Positions 36,176 to 47,371 of a DNA stretch of 64,000 nucleotides are shown here, one piece after another. Below the pieces are notes generated by a model. The model saw only the letters and a list, made by a program, of their open reading frames with translations. It was not told the DNA's origin and made no database searches. The stretch is from Phellopilus nigrolimitatus (Eukaryota > Basidiomycota > Agaricomycetes > Hymenochaetales > Hymenochaetaceae). The stretch covers positions 372,001 through 436,000 of the forward strand of contig JAJOHG010000011.1 in the NCBI GenBank assembly GCA_021029095.1. Reading direction: 5' to 3'. Made by a program: the position numbers and the translations under genes. Within the stretch, counting starts at the first letter, position 1; each line of letters opens with the position of its first letter.

Positions 36176-36589
36176 GAAATGAAGAGGTAATCGGACTTCG
36201 CCAAAATTTGACGTGTGTCGTCAGTGTACCGCTGTTTCGTTTGCTCGCAACAGCGTTCTAGATCGACTTTCAACAGGTTATTGACTGACAATATGCACAT
36301 ATATATTGTACTATGATATGTTCGCAGAGTATTTATGAGATAAAATGAATCGTATCGGCCCTGTCCCTAAGTAAATCGAATCACAACTGCACTACACGTA
36401 TATGCTACACTGTTGTCTATACCGGTGAGGATGTTCCTCATATATTAGCTTGTAAGTTTGCACTGACAGAGACAAGCCCAGATATTATGAAAAGACCGTA
36501 GCATAACATGCCTTGTCAGTGTATGCCGAGCAAAGTTACGTTGTCGACGCGCATCGAATTTTGGCTAAGTCCGATTACCTCTTCATTTC
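36176..36589. mobile_element. MITE-like element, second copy (inverted)
   Basis: 414 bp; the reverse complement of 7133-7540 with a few indels. Its terminal inverted repeats begin GAAATGAAGAG on both sides. Its location inside block C corresponds to that in block B, so it was probably copied with the block rather than inserted anew. Confidence 0.7.
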
Positions 36590-36916
36590 AATCTGACCCG
36601 CGACTGCCACTATTTTTGCAAACAGCTGTAAGCCGTTGTTACCGGTTACGGAGTTTCAACTGGACCACAATTGCATCTTTATATATAAATCAAGCTCGTT
36701 ATGACGAGAAAGGTATATTCCGCACTCGATTGGATGTGTATTTTTTTTTTCAACTAATGGATGTGATTTATTTACAGCATGAATACACATATTAGATTAA
36801 CAACTGCGCATAAAAGCTGATATTCAGCATACCAGAATCAATAGCACATGCGCATACGAGGATAAGGTCCAAATGCGAATATGAAGAGAAGTGGTCATGA
36901 AAGCAGAGAAAGGCAT

Positions 36917-37244
36917 AGGCCCCGCTTGGCTGCAAAAGTTAGCTAACCTTTCCCCGCCAAAATCACGAGTTAGCTAACTTTCCGGTTAGCTAACTCTGGT
37001 TAGCTAACTCGGCGAAAAAAGTCTGTTCTGTGCACGTCCAATTTAGCTAACTGGGTGAATTGGCGGGCTTCTGCATCTGCGTGAACAGCTTTTACTCTGC
37101 CACCTCTGCACGAGCCATGGCGAGTGTTCGGCGGTGTCGTTACATTCTGTGACTACTCCGGGAACGGATTAGCTTCAGTGCGGCAATCCCGACTGTCAAG
37201 TTAGTTAAACAGAGTTAGCTAACTCGTGCAGCCGAGCGGGGCCT
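36917..37244 (+). mobile_element. Complete GTTAGCTAAC TIR element (328 bp)
   Basis: The left end AGGCCCCGCTTGGCTGCA and the right end GCAGCCGAGCGGGGCCT form inverted repeats. Inside, GTTAGCTAAC or close variants occur about eight times, so the molecule can fold extensively. No coding capacity. It is the best reference copy for the fragments at 6752-6966 and 32077-33283. No clear target duplication is seen. Confidence 0.65.
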
Positions 37245-37803
37245 CAGCTACGATAGGCGCACACTGAGCCTGTGGCTAGTGGCAAGGCAGGTGACTTCAA
37301 GGTACCTCGGCACCAGATTACTCGATTTGGATGCGAATCAATGATGGCTCGTCCAAATAGAGTAACTTTGTATCAAGGTACCTTAAGGTTTTGCCTTCCG
37401 GCATCACTACCTGTGGCTGAATTTCTTCTGCTGTCATTTCATGTTTTCTCATCTTGCTTTTCCCCTTTCAAACCTACCACCGGGGATACGAGCGCCGACT
37501 TGGAAAAACTTGCGACAGAATGCCAATGAACAAATCTCAGGGCCCACCCCGATGAAGTGACGGATGCCAACTCTACTCTTCTTGAAACTGTGAGAGATAG
37601 TTTAATCATCATAGTTTATTCCATCCCCTTTTCTTGTTAAATTGACAAATCCGTGATATGGCATGTGCTTAAATAGAGGGTCTACTTCTACAGTCTTGCA
37701 ACCAATCTTCATCATTTTGTACTGCATATATTCTTCCGCGTTTTTTAGTTTTCACTTCTTTACTTACACTACTCTCCGTTGACAGTACCAAGCAGTAGAA
37801 GAT
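37245..37803. other. Intergenic region, no gene seen
   Basis: No supported coding sequence. A short direct repeat CAAGGTACCT (37299-37308, 37375-37384) and an AT-rich stretch upstream of the broken gene are all that stand out. Confidence 0.35.
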
Positions 37804-38730
37804 ATGGTCAGGAAATGCGCAACATGCAGGGAAAACGGACTTCCAGATGATACGCAAGAGTAAGAACCATTACTTATTTCTTGTTTTTGTTAAGCTTAGA
37901 CACGTACATCATTTCGTGTCCTAGGCTGTTATTCAGCGCCCGTAAGTTGCATACTCATCCAAAGGATTTCTTCAAGGACCATCCGATACGCTGCCCGGCA
38001 CAGAGCAATGCTGAAAAAAAAACCGAACTCTGCTTCTAGGGACCTAACGTCGAGCTTATGTGTAAAGGACTACCTATTCGGCTGGCCGCGCGGACACCCA
38101 AACGACTCAATAAGTATCTAGCCAGCAAATTTTAAGTTCGCTCTTGCGGCTATGTTCATACGATATACTAGCAGTTTCTTGCCCCGCTCGACCTCGCTCC
38201 TAGGCAGAAAATGAAGCAGAAAGAGCAGACAAGAAAGCGAAGCCTACGCAGGACAATGAACAGAAGGCCACGGATCAATTTCTTTACGTGTCTCTGACTG
38301 CTGCCGTTATGAAGGCGCCGGAGAAGGAGATTCCAGAGTCTGGAAATTCGGACTTGACCAAGGATCCGAACTCGGAAGATGCAGAGGGTTCGTCAAAGTC
38401 TGGATCTGTGTCCGGCGGCTCGTTGAAAAACGTGCAAGAGAGACCCAACTCTGTCGCTGCGTGGTTCCCTCTTTCATCTGCGGAACGAAATACTAGCATC
38501 ATATCGGCGCCGCCGCCCTGGAAAAAGGGAAAGAAGTTTTGGGAAATACTTACCCGGTCATCCTCAGCGATGAGCAGTGCTTCCGCTAGGGCGTCGACGC
38601 TGTTTCCTCTGCCCGCAGATATAAACGTCGGCCTCTCGGACCCTCATACGCTCGAGGCGCTCGCGTTTGCGGGCAAACTTTCTGTGCTCCGGGTCACAGA
38701 GCCAGCGGCAAGGCGAAAGGTGCAAGAGGT
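37804..38730 (+). pseudogene. 5' part of host gene broken by the copia element
   Basis: A likely exon starts MVRKCATCRENGLPDDTQE (37804-37859). It is spliced to 37925-38113 (LLFSARKLHTHPKDFFKD ...) and to 38208-38730 (NEAERADKKAKPTQDNEQ ... ADINVGLSDPHTLEALAF). Coding quality is good in each piece. However, a run of nine A (38014-38022) shifts the frame in the second exon. With eight, the frame would continue through a VKDYLFGWPRGHPND stretch. The retrotransposon interrupts the third exon at 38730. The remaining 3' part (49784-49916) encodes DASQASKKVRKTRDSK ... before a TGA, in a frame that I cannot connect to the upstream part without an undetected intron or shift. No family recognised. Confidence 0.45.
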
Positions 38731-39296
38731 TGTTGGAATCCAAGTCGGTGGAGCCGCGAGGCCGCGAGCGAGTGCGCACTGGTTGCGTGCTCGATCGGCG
38801 AGTTCACGAGCGAAGCGTCTCGGCTCAGCGAGCCCGAGGCTCGCTGGACTGCGATTGGCTCGCCCGCGATCTCCGTTTACCCGTGCGCCACTCGCGCACC
38901 GCTCCCGCTCGCTGCCCGGACCCCCCTCGTTTCTCGGTCCCTAGATAAACAGTTATTTACTCATCTTATATGTGTCTTTATCTCCTTTTGTCGTTCCCCC
39001 CTTTTTCCGTAGTGTAAAAGCGGCTCTCCGCAGCCCCGAAAACCCGTAGTATAAAAAGCCTGTTTATTCTTTCGGCCACCTCAGACGTTCGCACACCGCG
39101 CAAACGACTGAGGTGAGCTTTCGGACATTATAACGAACTATTATACTTTTGCTTATTACTTCATTAAACTAGTCTACGTTGTACTAGGTTAGTTTCCGAT
39201 ATATAGACGTTCGCACACCGCGCAAACGACTGAGTCTACGTTGTACTAGGTGTACTATTGTAGTGCCGTTGCGCGGATCTGTCTCACCAAGCTACA
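38731..39296 (+). repeat. 5' LTR (566 bp)
   Basis: TGTTGG...GCTACA ends. It contains a TATA box (GTATAAAAAG, about 39048-39057) for the element's RNA. An internal duplication has GACGTTCGCACACCGCGCAA at 39085 and again at 39205, each followed downstream by CTACGTTGTACTAGG. Confidence 0.93.
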
Positions 39297-39310
39297 GGTT
39301 ATGAGCCTTG
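39297..39310 (+). other. Putative primer-binding site
   Basis: GGTTATGAGCCTTG follows the 5' LTR directly, where copia elements place the tRNA primer site. It resembles the GGTATCAGAGC initiator-tRNA-type site only in part, so the primer is uncertain. Confidence 0.4.
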
Positions 39311-39370
39311 CTAGCCACTGAGCGAAGCCGAAGTTTTATTTTGTACGACATACACAAATTTTCGCCACTC

Positions 39371-40297
39371 ATGTCTAGCTCGCACGACACCCTCCCTACT
39401 TCAGTTCCAAAGCTCGCGACGAGCGGCGCGAACTGGGTGATATACCGGATGCGTTTCCAGGCCGCCGTGAAGGCGAAAGGAAAGTGGGGGCATTTTGACG
39501 GATCGTCGATTCGCCCCGAGCCGGTTGCTGCTGCTGTCGCTACTGCTGCGGTAGCGAATGGTCAAGCCGATCCAAACGACGACATTGACGCACGCCAAGA
39601 GGCCTGGGATAAGGACGAGGATATCGCGATGTATCTGTTGTCCCAGCGCCTGGCCGATTCGACCCTCATCCAGGTCGGAAACCTGGCGGATTGTACCGCG
39701 CGCTGGAGCGCAGTGGTACGTGAGTTTACATCGAAGTCCGCTTTCGCGCAGACTTCGCTACGCACCGAATTTCTCGAGGCACGTTGCCCCGGGGATGCTG
39801 ACATCCGCGAGTTCCTGAGCGATTTGCGCATGCGCCGCGAGACGCTGGCGCAGTCGGGTGTTGATATATCCGACAAGGATTTTCGTTCGACAATTATTAC
39901 CGCCATCCCGAACCGACTGGCGACATTCGCGTCCGCGCAGCTGACCTCGGCGGAGATCGCGGCGCGAAACGTCGCGACAATCACAGCGCAGCCGCTCACC
40001 GAAGCGCAGATCGCCTCGCTCCGCGAAGTCGACCCCGAAGTCTTGATCCATATTATTTCGGACGAGGCCGATCGCCAGAAACGCGAGCGACTTGCGAAGC
40101 GAAAGGAACCCGCGCGAGGACCTAAAGAGAAGGATGAGGCGTTGCATGTCAGTACGGTGCCGAGAAACAAGCAGGAAAGCGAGCCGAAGCCGCGCGGAGC
40201 CTGCTGGAACTGTGGCGAGACCGGGCACCTTCGCGCGAAGTGCCCGAAGCCGAGAAAACCGTCGGCCAAGGAGAGGCCGAAGGACAGCGCGAATTAG
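39371..40297 (+). pseudogene. Copia gag, truncated by hAT-like insertion
   Basis: The start MSSSHDTLPTSVPKLATSG leads into a Gag capsid region of the UBN2/DUF4219 kind (NWVIYRMRFQAAVKAKGKW, EFLSDLRMRRETLAQSG). It ends with a zinc knuckle CWNCGETGHLRAKC (CX2CX4HX4C) near 40198-40240. The frame closes at TAG (40295-40297), which is the first three bases of the inserted hAT-like element. The shared Ser-Ala-Asn encoded by the target duplication reads in the same frame before and after the insert, so gag and pol were one continuous open frame before the hit. Confidence 0.9.
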
Positions 40298-40485
40298 GGC
40301 ATACCACGAGTCCTTGATACCCGTGGGTACCCGTGACCCGACCCGGACTGCAGATCCGTATTCACGGATCACCCGTTGACGGGTGATCCGTGGGAAACGG
40401 ATTGTCGCGGGTCCGGGTCGAGGATTTGCACTTTTTCAATACCCGCGGGTAGTTCACATCTTCAAGCTTCGAGAGGCAGCAGTAT

Positions 40486-41082
40486 TTATTTGTATATTGT
40501 ATGTATGTATAGTATATACGGTAAATATATAGTATGATTTAAACCTGCATTGTCACCGGACAAGAGCTTGTAGTCCATGTCCGACAGGCTCGAGAGCGAG
40601 GACAGGTCGTCGACGATGATGTTCGGGCCCGTCTTCGCCTTCTTCGCCTTCTGCGGAGACGGCGGCTTGTCCTTCACTTCGCGCTTGCGAGTGCGGGGCG
40701 TCTCGGTGCGTGCCCGCTTAAACGGCGAGCGGCACGCGTCGTTGTCGCTGCCCGCGGTGCTCGCGCTCACCGCCGACTCCGCATCACAATCTCCGAGAGC
40801 GTGCTTCGCGCCGCGCTTGAGCCGCAGAACGACGGGCGGCTGCTCCACGGGTAGGACGTGCGCGTGCCGGGTGACCAAGACGCTCGCGAGCAGGTCGAGG
40901 CTGCCCGCGGCGGATGGGCAGGAGGTTGTCCTCACGCTCGTACTCCTGGATCTCGGCCTTGAGGCTCTTGAGCTTCGAGCGCGTGCGCTAGCGGTGGCCT
41001 CCTTCTCAAACTTGAGCGGCCTGCGCTGACGCGCGATGAGCGCGTCCGCGAAGCTCGGCGCAAGCTGCGTGAGCATGTGCAA
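40486..41082 (-). pseudogene. Captured host-gene fragment b (copy 1)
   Basis: Mirror copy of 48942-49538, with the same open frame of 198 codons. Confidence 0.55.
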
Positions 41083-41297
41083 GGAATAGATACGTCAAGG
41101 GAATTGGACATGGGAAATGGGAAAAGAAATATGGCGAGTACGTCGCCTCGTCTGCGGTTCGTCCGTCGCGCTAATCGTTTAAATCGCTCTAATCGTACAA
41201 TCGACGCACGCGTCTTCGCATCCGCGTCGTCGTCGTTCGGTCGTCGTGCACGTCATCGTCATAATTGCGACGTGTCCAGCAGGTCATCGTACGGGAA

Positions 41298-42652
41298 CTA
41301 CACCATGGACCACGAGTCCATGCCGTGCTCCCCGTCCATGCCCAGGCCGCCGCCGCCGCCGCCGCCCATCCCTGTCTGGTTACCCATACCCGGGATGTCG
41401 AGCGTGAACGGCGGCAGCGTCGAGATGTCGATGTCGATCTCCCCGTCCATGCCTATCATCGAGTACCCGGCCGGCTGGCTGTGGCTCTAACTCTGATTCG
41501 CGCACTGGCCCTGATCGTGGCCGGCGCCGTTGTCGGGCGACGGCGCGTACAGCATCGGCATCGCCCACGCGGGCAGCCCAAAGTCGTCGCTCCAGTCGCT
41601 GTTCGGCTTCGGCGACTCGGGCAGGCCGAGCGGCACCGCGTGCTGCGACATCTGCAGTGCCGAACCTGCGTTCGGCGAGAAGTGCTGCTGGCCCGGGATG
41701 TAGAGGCGCTGGGACGAGGATGTCTGCGAGGACGACGGCGCCGGCGCGGACAGCGGGCCGCCCGTCGACGGCGTGCTGGGGATGGCGATCTGCGACAGCG
41801 CGCGGACGCGGTTCGGCCTGGCCGTGTCGAGGACTTGCTGCTCATATATTTGGAACATGGTGTTGTGCTATGAAGTAATTGAAAGGCTCGGTCAGTTATT
41901 TCGGTCGTGCGCGCTGCCGAGTAACGAAAACTTACCTCCAGCTTGCCGCCAGCGGAGGAAAAGTCCGTGACCTGCCCAGAAAGGTTCGCGAAGTCCATCG
42001 GGTTCATGGTGTCCGTGGGGGAGTGGAAGCTCAGCATCGCCTGCTGCTCATCATCCCACAGCCTCCACACACACCCGCATTCTCCAACAACCGGCACATA
42101 TCTGGCGACAACATGACCGTGCCTTGCTGCTGCTCCTGCGCACGCGTCTCCTCGCTGTGCGACTGGGACTGGCCGATTGGCGCCGGCGAGGATGACGGAA
42201 GGAGCGTGGAGATTTTGATCGTCGACGGGCAGAGGTCGGAGGGCACAGGTGGCGGGGTCGGGGCGCCGGGCGACGACGTCAAACGGCGGCCCTGCGGGAG
42301 GACGAAGTTCAGCGGGCCGAGGCTCTGGGCAGTCTGCGTAGGGATCTGCGCAGAAAGCGAGTATCCCCGTGCCCGTGCCTGTGACCACGGTAACTGTGGT
42401 GGGCCGGTCCTGTCTGGAGGGTAAAGCTCGCGAGCGGGTTGCGCGTGTCGATCGAGAGCCCGTTCGAGAGCGAGGGCATCATGAGTGACATGGGGAGCAA
42501 CTCGGAGTCGGCCATGTCGAAGTCGCCGTCGGCCGTGTCGAGCTCGCTGGAAGTGCTCACCCGCGTAGCTGTCGCCGGATTCGAAGTCGGCGAAGTCCTC
42601 CGAGTCGACGGTGCTCGCGGAGCTGGATGTGGACACGGTGCTGGCGGTCGAG
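41298..42652 (-). pseudogene. Captured host-gene fragment a (copy 1)
   Basis: Mirror copy of 47372-48726; see that entry. The intron (about 41871-41936) and the in-frame TAG are present in the same places. Confidence 0.6.
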
Positions 42653-42938
42653 CCTGGAGACGTGCATGACAGCGTGAGAATACGGGCAGGTGCTCACTAA
42701 CATGTTTTCTTTAGTCTTTACTATTATAATAAATGCTACATAACACTACCTAAACCCGTAAGGACTCGTGAACTAACCCGCCGACCCGCTTGACCCGCAC
42801 CCGCAGGTTTCTGAGGACCCGTGGATCCGAGTCTCAACGGATCCAGGTCAAGGCGGGTCCGGGTCGAGGAATTTTCGTCACGGGTGACCCGCCAAACGGG
42901 TCCGGGTCAACCCACGGGTGGACTCGTGGTATGCCCTA

Positions 42939-45900
42939 GCGCGAATGCGGCTGTCGACTCGGACTCGGACGGCGTATGGGACTGCTGCAACGCGGCCTGG
43001 GATTCGTCGGACGACGAGGGCGACGATGACGATGACATGGGCTTGATGCCCGACTTAGTCGACCTGTCTGATAGCGAAGACGAAGAGCCGGCCGATTTCT
43101 GGTCCGATGACGAGGACGACGAGCCTTCGAGCTCGTACCCCGAGAGCGACGTGAGCGAAGATGATACGGACGAAGAGGAGATCGCGCAGGTTATTCACCT
43201 TCGCGAAACCGATGATGCGCGTCGCGCGATCCTCGATTCGGGCTCTACGCGCCATATTTCGCCATACCGCGAAGACTTCACGAACTTTGTCGAGACGCCA
43301 CCGAAGAATTTGCACGCCGCGAACAAGCAAACCTTCCATGCTGTGGGAGAGGGAGACTTAGCGATCGAACTCCCGAACGGCGAGACGCCGACGAAATTGA
43401 CGCTTACCGAAGTCCTTTATTCCCCCGAAGTCGGATATACGCTTGTGTCCGTCGGCGCGCTCGATCGCACGGCCTACTTCGCAGTATTCGGCGGGAACAA
43501 GTGTGTACTTCGCGACGCGGCCGGGAATTGTATTGGCGAGGTTTTGCGCTCGAGTAAAGGCCTATATCGGTTCGCGCACGAGTCGGCCGACCCGACGCTG
43601 CACGATGCAGCGAATGTGGCCGAGGAGACATTGAGCCTCATGGAGCTGCATGCTCGCATGGGCCACGTTTCGCCTAAGGTCGCGGAGCGGTTAGTTCGAA
43701 ATGGGTGGGTTACGGGGTTGCGCCTCGACACCTCCGGGCCGACACCGACACTTTGCGAGTCCTGCGTATACGCGAAAGCGACCCGCCGCATGATCGCGCG
43801 TGAACGAGAGGGAGAGCGCGCTGCGCAATTCGGAGGCGAGGTCCATACCGATGTTTGGGGACCGTCGCCGACTCGCTCGCTCGGCGGGCGACACTACTAC
43901 GTCTCTTTCACGGACGACGCAACGCGCGTGACGAAATTGTACCTGCTGAAGAAGAAAAGTGATGTATTTCGCTCTTACCGTCACTTCGAGGCCTGGGCCG
44001 AAACACAAATGAACGCTAAGATCCAAGTTCTTCACTCGGATCGCGGTGGCGAGTACACTGGCAAGGAGTTCGTCATGTACCTGAATAGTAAAGGTACGAA
44101 GCAGAAACTTACCGTTCACGACACTCCGCAACACAACGGCGTCGCGGAGCGGCTGAACCGAACGATTCTCGAGAAGGTTCGCGCAATGTTGCACGCGAGC
44201 CGGATGCCGAAGTTTCTGTGGGCGGAGGCGGCTGGACACGCTGTTTGGTTGAAAAACCGAACCCCGACACGCGCGCTGAAGGACAAGACGCCGCACGAAG
44301 CGATGACCGGGCGGAAGCCCGATCTTCGCGGACTGCGCGTATGGGGATCCAAGTGTTGGGTTCACGACGATTCGGGCTCAAAGCTCGAACCGCGCGCGCG
44401 AGAGGGACGGTGGATGGGTTTCGACAAGACGTCGAACGGACAGCGCATTTATTGGCCGGAAAAGAAAAGCATTAGTGTCGAGCGTAATGTTTATTTCGAC
44501 CCCGGAGACATTTCGAGTCGTCTCGAGGGGGAGGAACTTGATGGCGGAGTAGAAAACGAAACGACTTCGAAAAACTCACCGCCGATCGCGACACCGACAC
44601 CGACACTGCCCGCAAATCCGCCAGCGCCGCCACCACCCGCCGAAAATCCCCAGGGACCCGCCGATCCCGCCGAAGCGACGAGCGATCCACCAGCGGAAGA
44701 GCCGCAGCCTGCCCCGGAGAGACCAGCAGCGTCTCATCTTCCGGCGCAAGCACCGGAGCCGCGCGAGCGGCGAGTTCGCATGCCGTCGGCCTATCAGCGT
44801 CGCATTGCAGCAGGCGAAGGAACGCCGACGCACTGGCGTCGCGATGGTCCCCTCCCGCGAGGAATGCGCTCGATGCGCGAGTTTGTCGAGCAAGATGAGG
44901 AGTCGGCGAACCAGGTGATCGAGGACGATTACGACGAGGAGTATGAGTTTTCGGCTGCGATGGAGGAGGCCGAGGGACTTGAACCGCGATCGCTCGCAGA
45001 AGCGAAGCGCCTCCCAGAATGGTCGGAATGGGAGCGCGCGATCAACGAGGAGTTGGAGACACTTCATTCGGCTGGTACGTGGGTGCTGGAGGAGCCTCCA
45101 GCAGGTGCCAACATTGTCGGGTCGAAGTGGGTCTTCAAGATCAAGAGGGATGCGGCCGGAAACGTCGTCCGCCGCAAAGCTCGACTTGTCGCGCAGGGAT
45201 TCAGCCAGGTGCCGGGAATCGATTATTTCGACACTTTCGCGCCCGTCGCGAAGCTCGCATCGATTCGAGCGACTCTCGCAATGGCCGCGCGATTGGACCT
45301 GGAGCTCGAGCAAGTCGATATCAAAGGGGCTTACCTCAACGGTGAACTAGAAGCCGACGAGATCATCTACATGCGCCACCCGCCCGGATATGCACCGCGC
45401 GACGCGGGCACGAAGGTCCTTAGGTTGCGGAAGACGCTGTACGGATTGAAGCAGAGTGGACAAAGGTGGTACCAGAAGTTAACCTGGATCTTTGTCGATG
45501 AGCTCGGCCTGACTCGCTGTGACGTGGATCAAGCCGTGTTTTTTCGTCACGAAGGCCGTGACGTGACTATCGTTGTCGTGCATGTCGACGACTGTACGAT
45601 CGCGGCTACCACCACTGCGCTCGTGTCTGCACTCAAGTCCGGTCTCGCTCGCTACGTCGAGGTCACGGACCTCGGCCCTCTGCACTGGCTGCTCGGGATC
45701 GAAGTCCAGCGAAACCGCGACGCGAAAACACTTTCGCTGTCGCAATCGGCTTATATCACGTCCATCCTCGCTCGGTTCAACTTCGAAGAGCTCAAACCCG
45801 CCTCGTCGCCCATGGACCCGAACATCCGCCTGCATAGCCAGCAGGGGCCGAAAACCGCGCAGGACCGCGCCTTGATGCGCAATGCACCGTACCGCGAAGC

Positions 45901-46558
45901 GCTTGGCTCGGTGATGTACGCGGCACTGGCAACGCGACCGGACACCGCATTCGGGGTGACACTCCTCTCGCGATTCTCGAACGACCCCGGTCCCGTGCAC
46001 TGGGAAGCCGTCAAGCGTCTCTTTCGCTACCTGAAGGGTACGCGAAACCTTCGGCTCACGTACGGAGGAACCGGAGATGCTGGAGATGGCGGAATGAAGG
46101 GGTACGCGGACGCGGATGGGAGCATGCAGGAGGACCGGCGCGCGATCTCAGGTAACGCATTTTTAATTGACGGCGGAGCCGTTTCTTGGTACTCTAAACG
46201 ACAGGAGATCGTTTCGCTCTCGACGACTGAGAGCGAATATGTCGCGGCGACACACGCCGCGAAGGAAGCAATTTGGCTCCGACAACTCATTAAACAACTC
46301 TTCGCGCCGATCGACGGACCGACGACTCTCTTCTCGGACAACCAGTCCGCGATCGCGCTCACGAAAGACCACCAGTACCATGCGCGCACGAAACACATCG
46401 ACATCCGATACCACTTCCTGCGCTGGGTCTGCGAAAACGGTTCAATCAAGCTAACATACTGCCCGACCGCCGACATGGTCGCCGACGCGCTCACGAAACC
46501 GCTGCCTTCATTCAAGGTCAAGCACTTCGCGGCCGCGCTCGGACTCCTCTCGACTTGA
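42939..46558 (+). pseudogene. Copia pol (protease, integrase, RT, RNase H), cut off from gag
   Basis: One uninterrupted frame, but without gag or its own start, because the hAT-like element separates them. Domains in order: an acidic linker, aspartic protease (AILDSGSTRHIS, ~43234), GAG-pre-integrase zinc region (LHARMGHVSPKV ... CESC), integrase catalytic Asp/Asp/Glu (HTDVWGP ~43848, HSDRGGEYTG ~44032, HNGVAERLNRTI ~44130), a Pro-rich spacer, reverse transcriptase (QVDIKGAYLNGEL ~45313, LYGLKQSGQRWY, VVHVDDCTI ~45577 as the xxDD box), and RNase H (GYADADGSMQEDRR, TTESEYVAATHAAKEAIWL, KHIDIRYHFLR). All catalytic residues look intact. The stop overlaps the polypurine tract. Confidence 0.93.
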
Positions 46559-46565
46559 GGGGGAG
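46557..46565 (+). other. Polypurine tract
   Basis: GAGGGGGAG lies immediately before the 3' LTR, the standard site for plus-strand priming. Confidence 0.8.
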
Positions 46566-47371
46566 TGTTGGAATCCAAGTCGGTGGAGCCGCGAGGCCGC
46601 GAGCGAGTGCGCACTGGTTGCGTGCTCGATCGGCGAGTTCACGAGCGAAGCGTCTCGGCTCAGCGAGCCCGAGGCTCGCTGGACTGCGATTGGCTCGCCC
46701 GCGATCTCCGTTTACCCGTGCGCCACTCGCGCACCGCTCCCGCTCGCTGCCCGGACCCCCCTCGTTTCTCGGTCCCTAGATAAACAGTTATTTACTCATC
46801 TTATATGTGTCTTTATCTCCTTTTGTCGTTCCCCCCTTTTTCCGTAGTGTAAAAGCGGCTCTCCGCAGCCCCGAAAACCCGTAGTATAAAAAGCCTGTTT
46901 ATTCTTTCGGCCACCTCAGACGTTCGCACACCGCGCAAACGACTGAGGTGAGCTTTCGGACATTATAACGAACTATTATACTTTTGCTTATTACTTCATT
47001 AAACTAGTCTACGTTGTACTAGGTTAGTTTCCGATATATAGACGTTCGCACACCGCGCAAACGACTGAGTCTACGTTGTACTAGGTAGGGCATACCACGA
47101 GTCCACCCGTGGGTTGACCCGGACCCGTTTGGCGGGTCACCCGTGACGAAAATTCCTCGACCCGGACCCGCCTTGACCTGGATCCGTTGAGACTCGGATC
47201 CACGGGTCCTCAGAAACCTGCGGGTGCGGGTCAAGCGGGTCGGCGGGTTAGTTCACGAGTCCTTACGGGTTTAGGTAGTGTTATGTAGCATTTATTATAA
47301 TAGTAAAGACTAAAGAAAACATGTTAGTGAGCACCTGCCCGTATTCTCACGCTGTCATGCACGTCTCCAGG

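Larger units (their letters stand above)
33217..37244 (-). repeat. Repeat block C (inverted, permuted)
   Basis: Read on the minus strand from 37244: TIR element, orphan 3' flank (36890-36740), flank segment also in A (36720-36600), MITE (36589-36176), GATGCCGAG segment, transporter 3' end (antisense), junction in its last intron, orphan upstream region (35340-33956), orphan gene, TIR element again. Block B contains the same joints, but starts at the transporter end and finishes at the GATGCCGAG segment. Block C is therefore a circular permutation of the B unit, bounded by TIR elements in the same orientation. Confidence 0.7.
40287..42946 (-). mobile_element. hAT-like element, copy 1 (2,644 bp) with 8-bp TSDs
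   Basis: The element proper spans 40295-42938. Both ends are the 19-bp inverted repeat TAGGGCATACCACGAGTCC, flanked by the 8-bp duplication GCGCGAAT (40287-40294 and 42939-42946). TIRs starting TAGGG with 8-bp TSDs define the hAT superfamily. Subterminal regions are packed with ACCCG/CGGGT repeats, as transposase-binding subterminal repeats often are. No transposase or hATC dimerisation domain is visible, so it is non-autonomous. It is oriented opposite to copy 2, with which every large frame is residue-for-residue the same. Confidence 0.92.

Noticed and set aside
39562..40372. Large antisense frames over gag
   Set aside because: They lie opposite a frame with clear Gag and zinc-knuckle motifs. 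They are shadows caused by GC-biased codon use.
41456..42388. 310-codon frame in the hAT-like element (and its twin at 47636-48568)
   Set aside because: It is shifted relative to the better coding frame, crosses the intron, and is Arg/Ser/Thr-rich in its second half. Treated as a shadow of captured fragment a.
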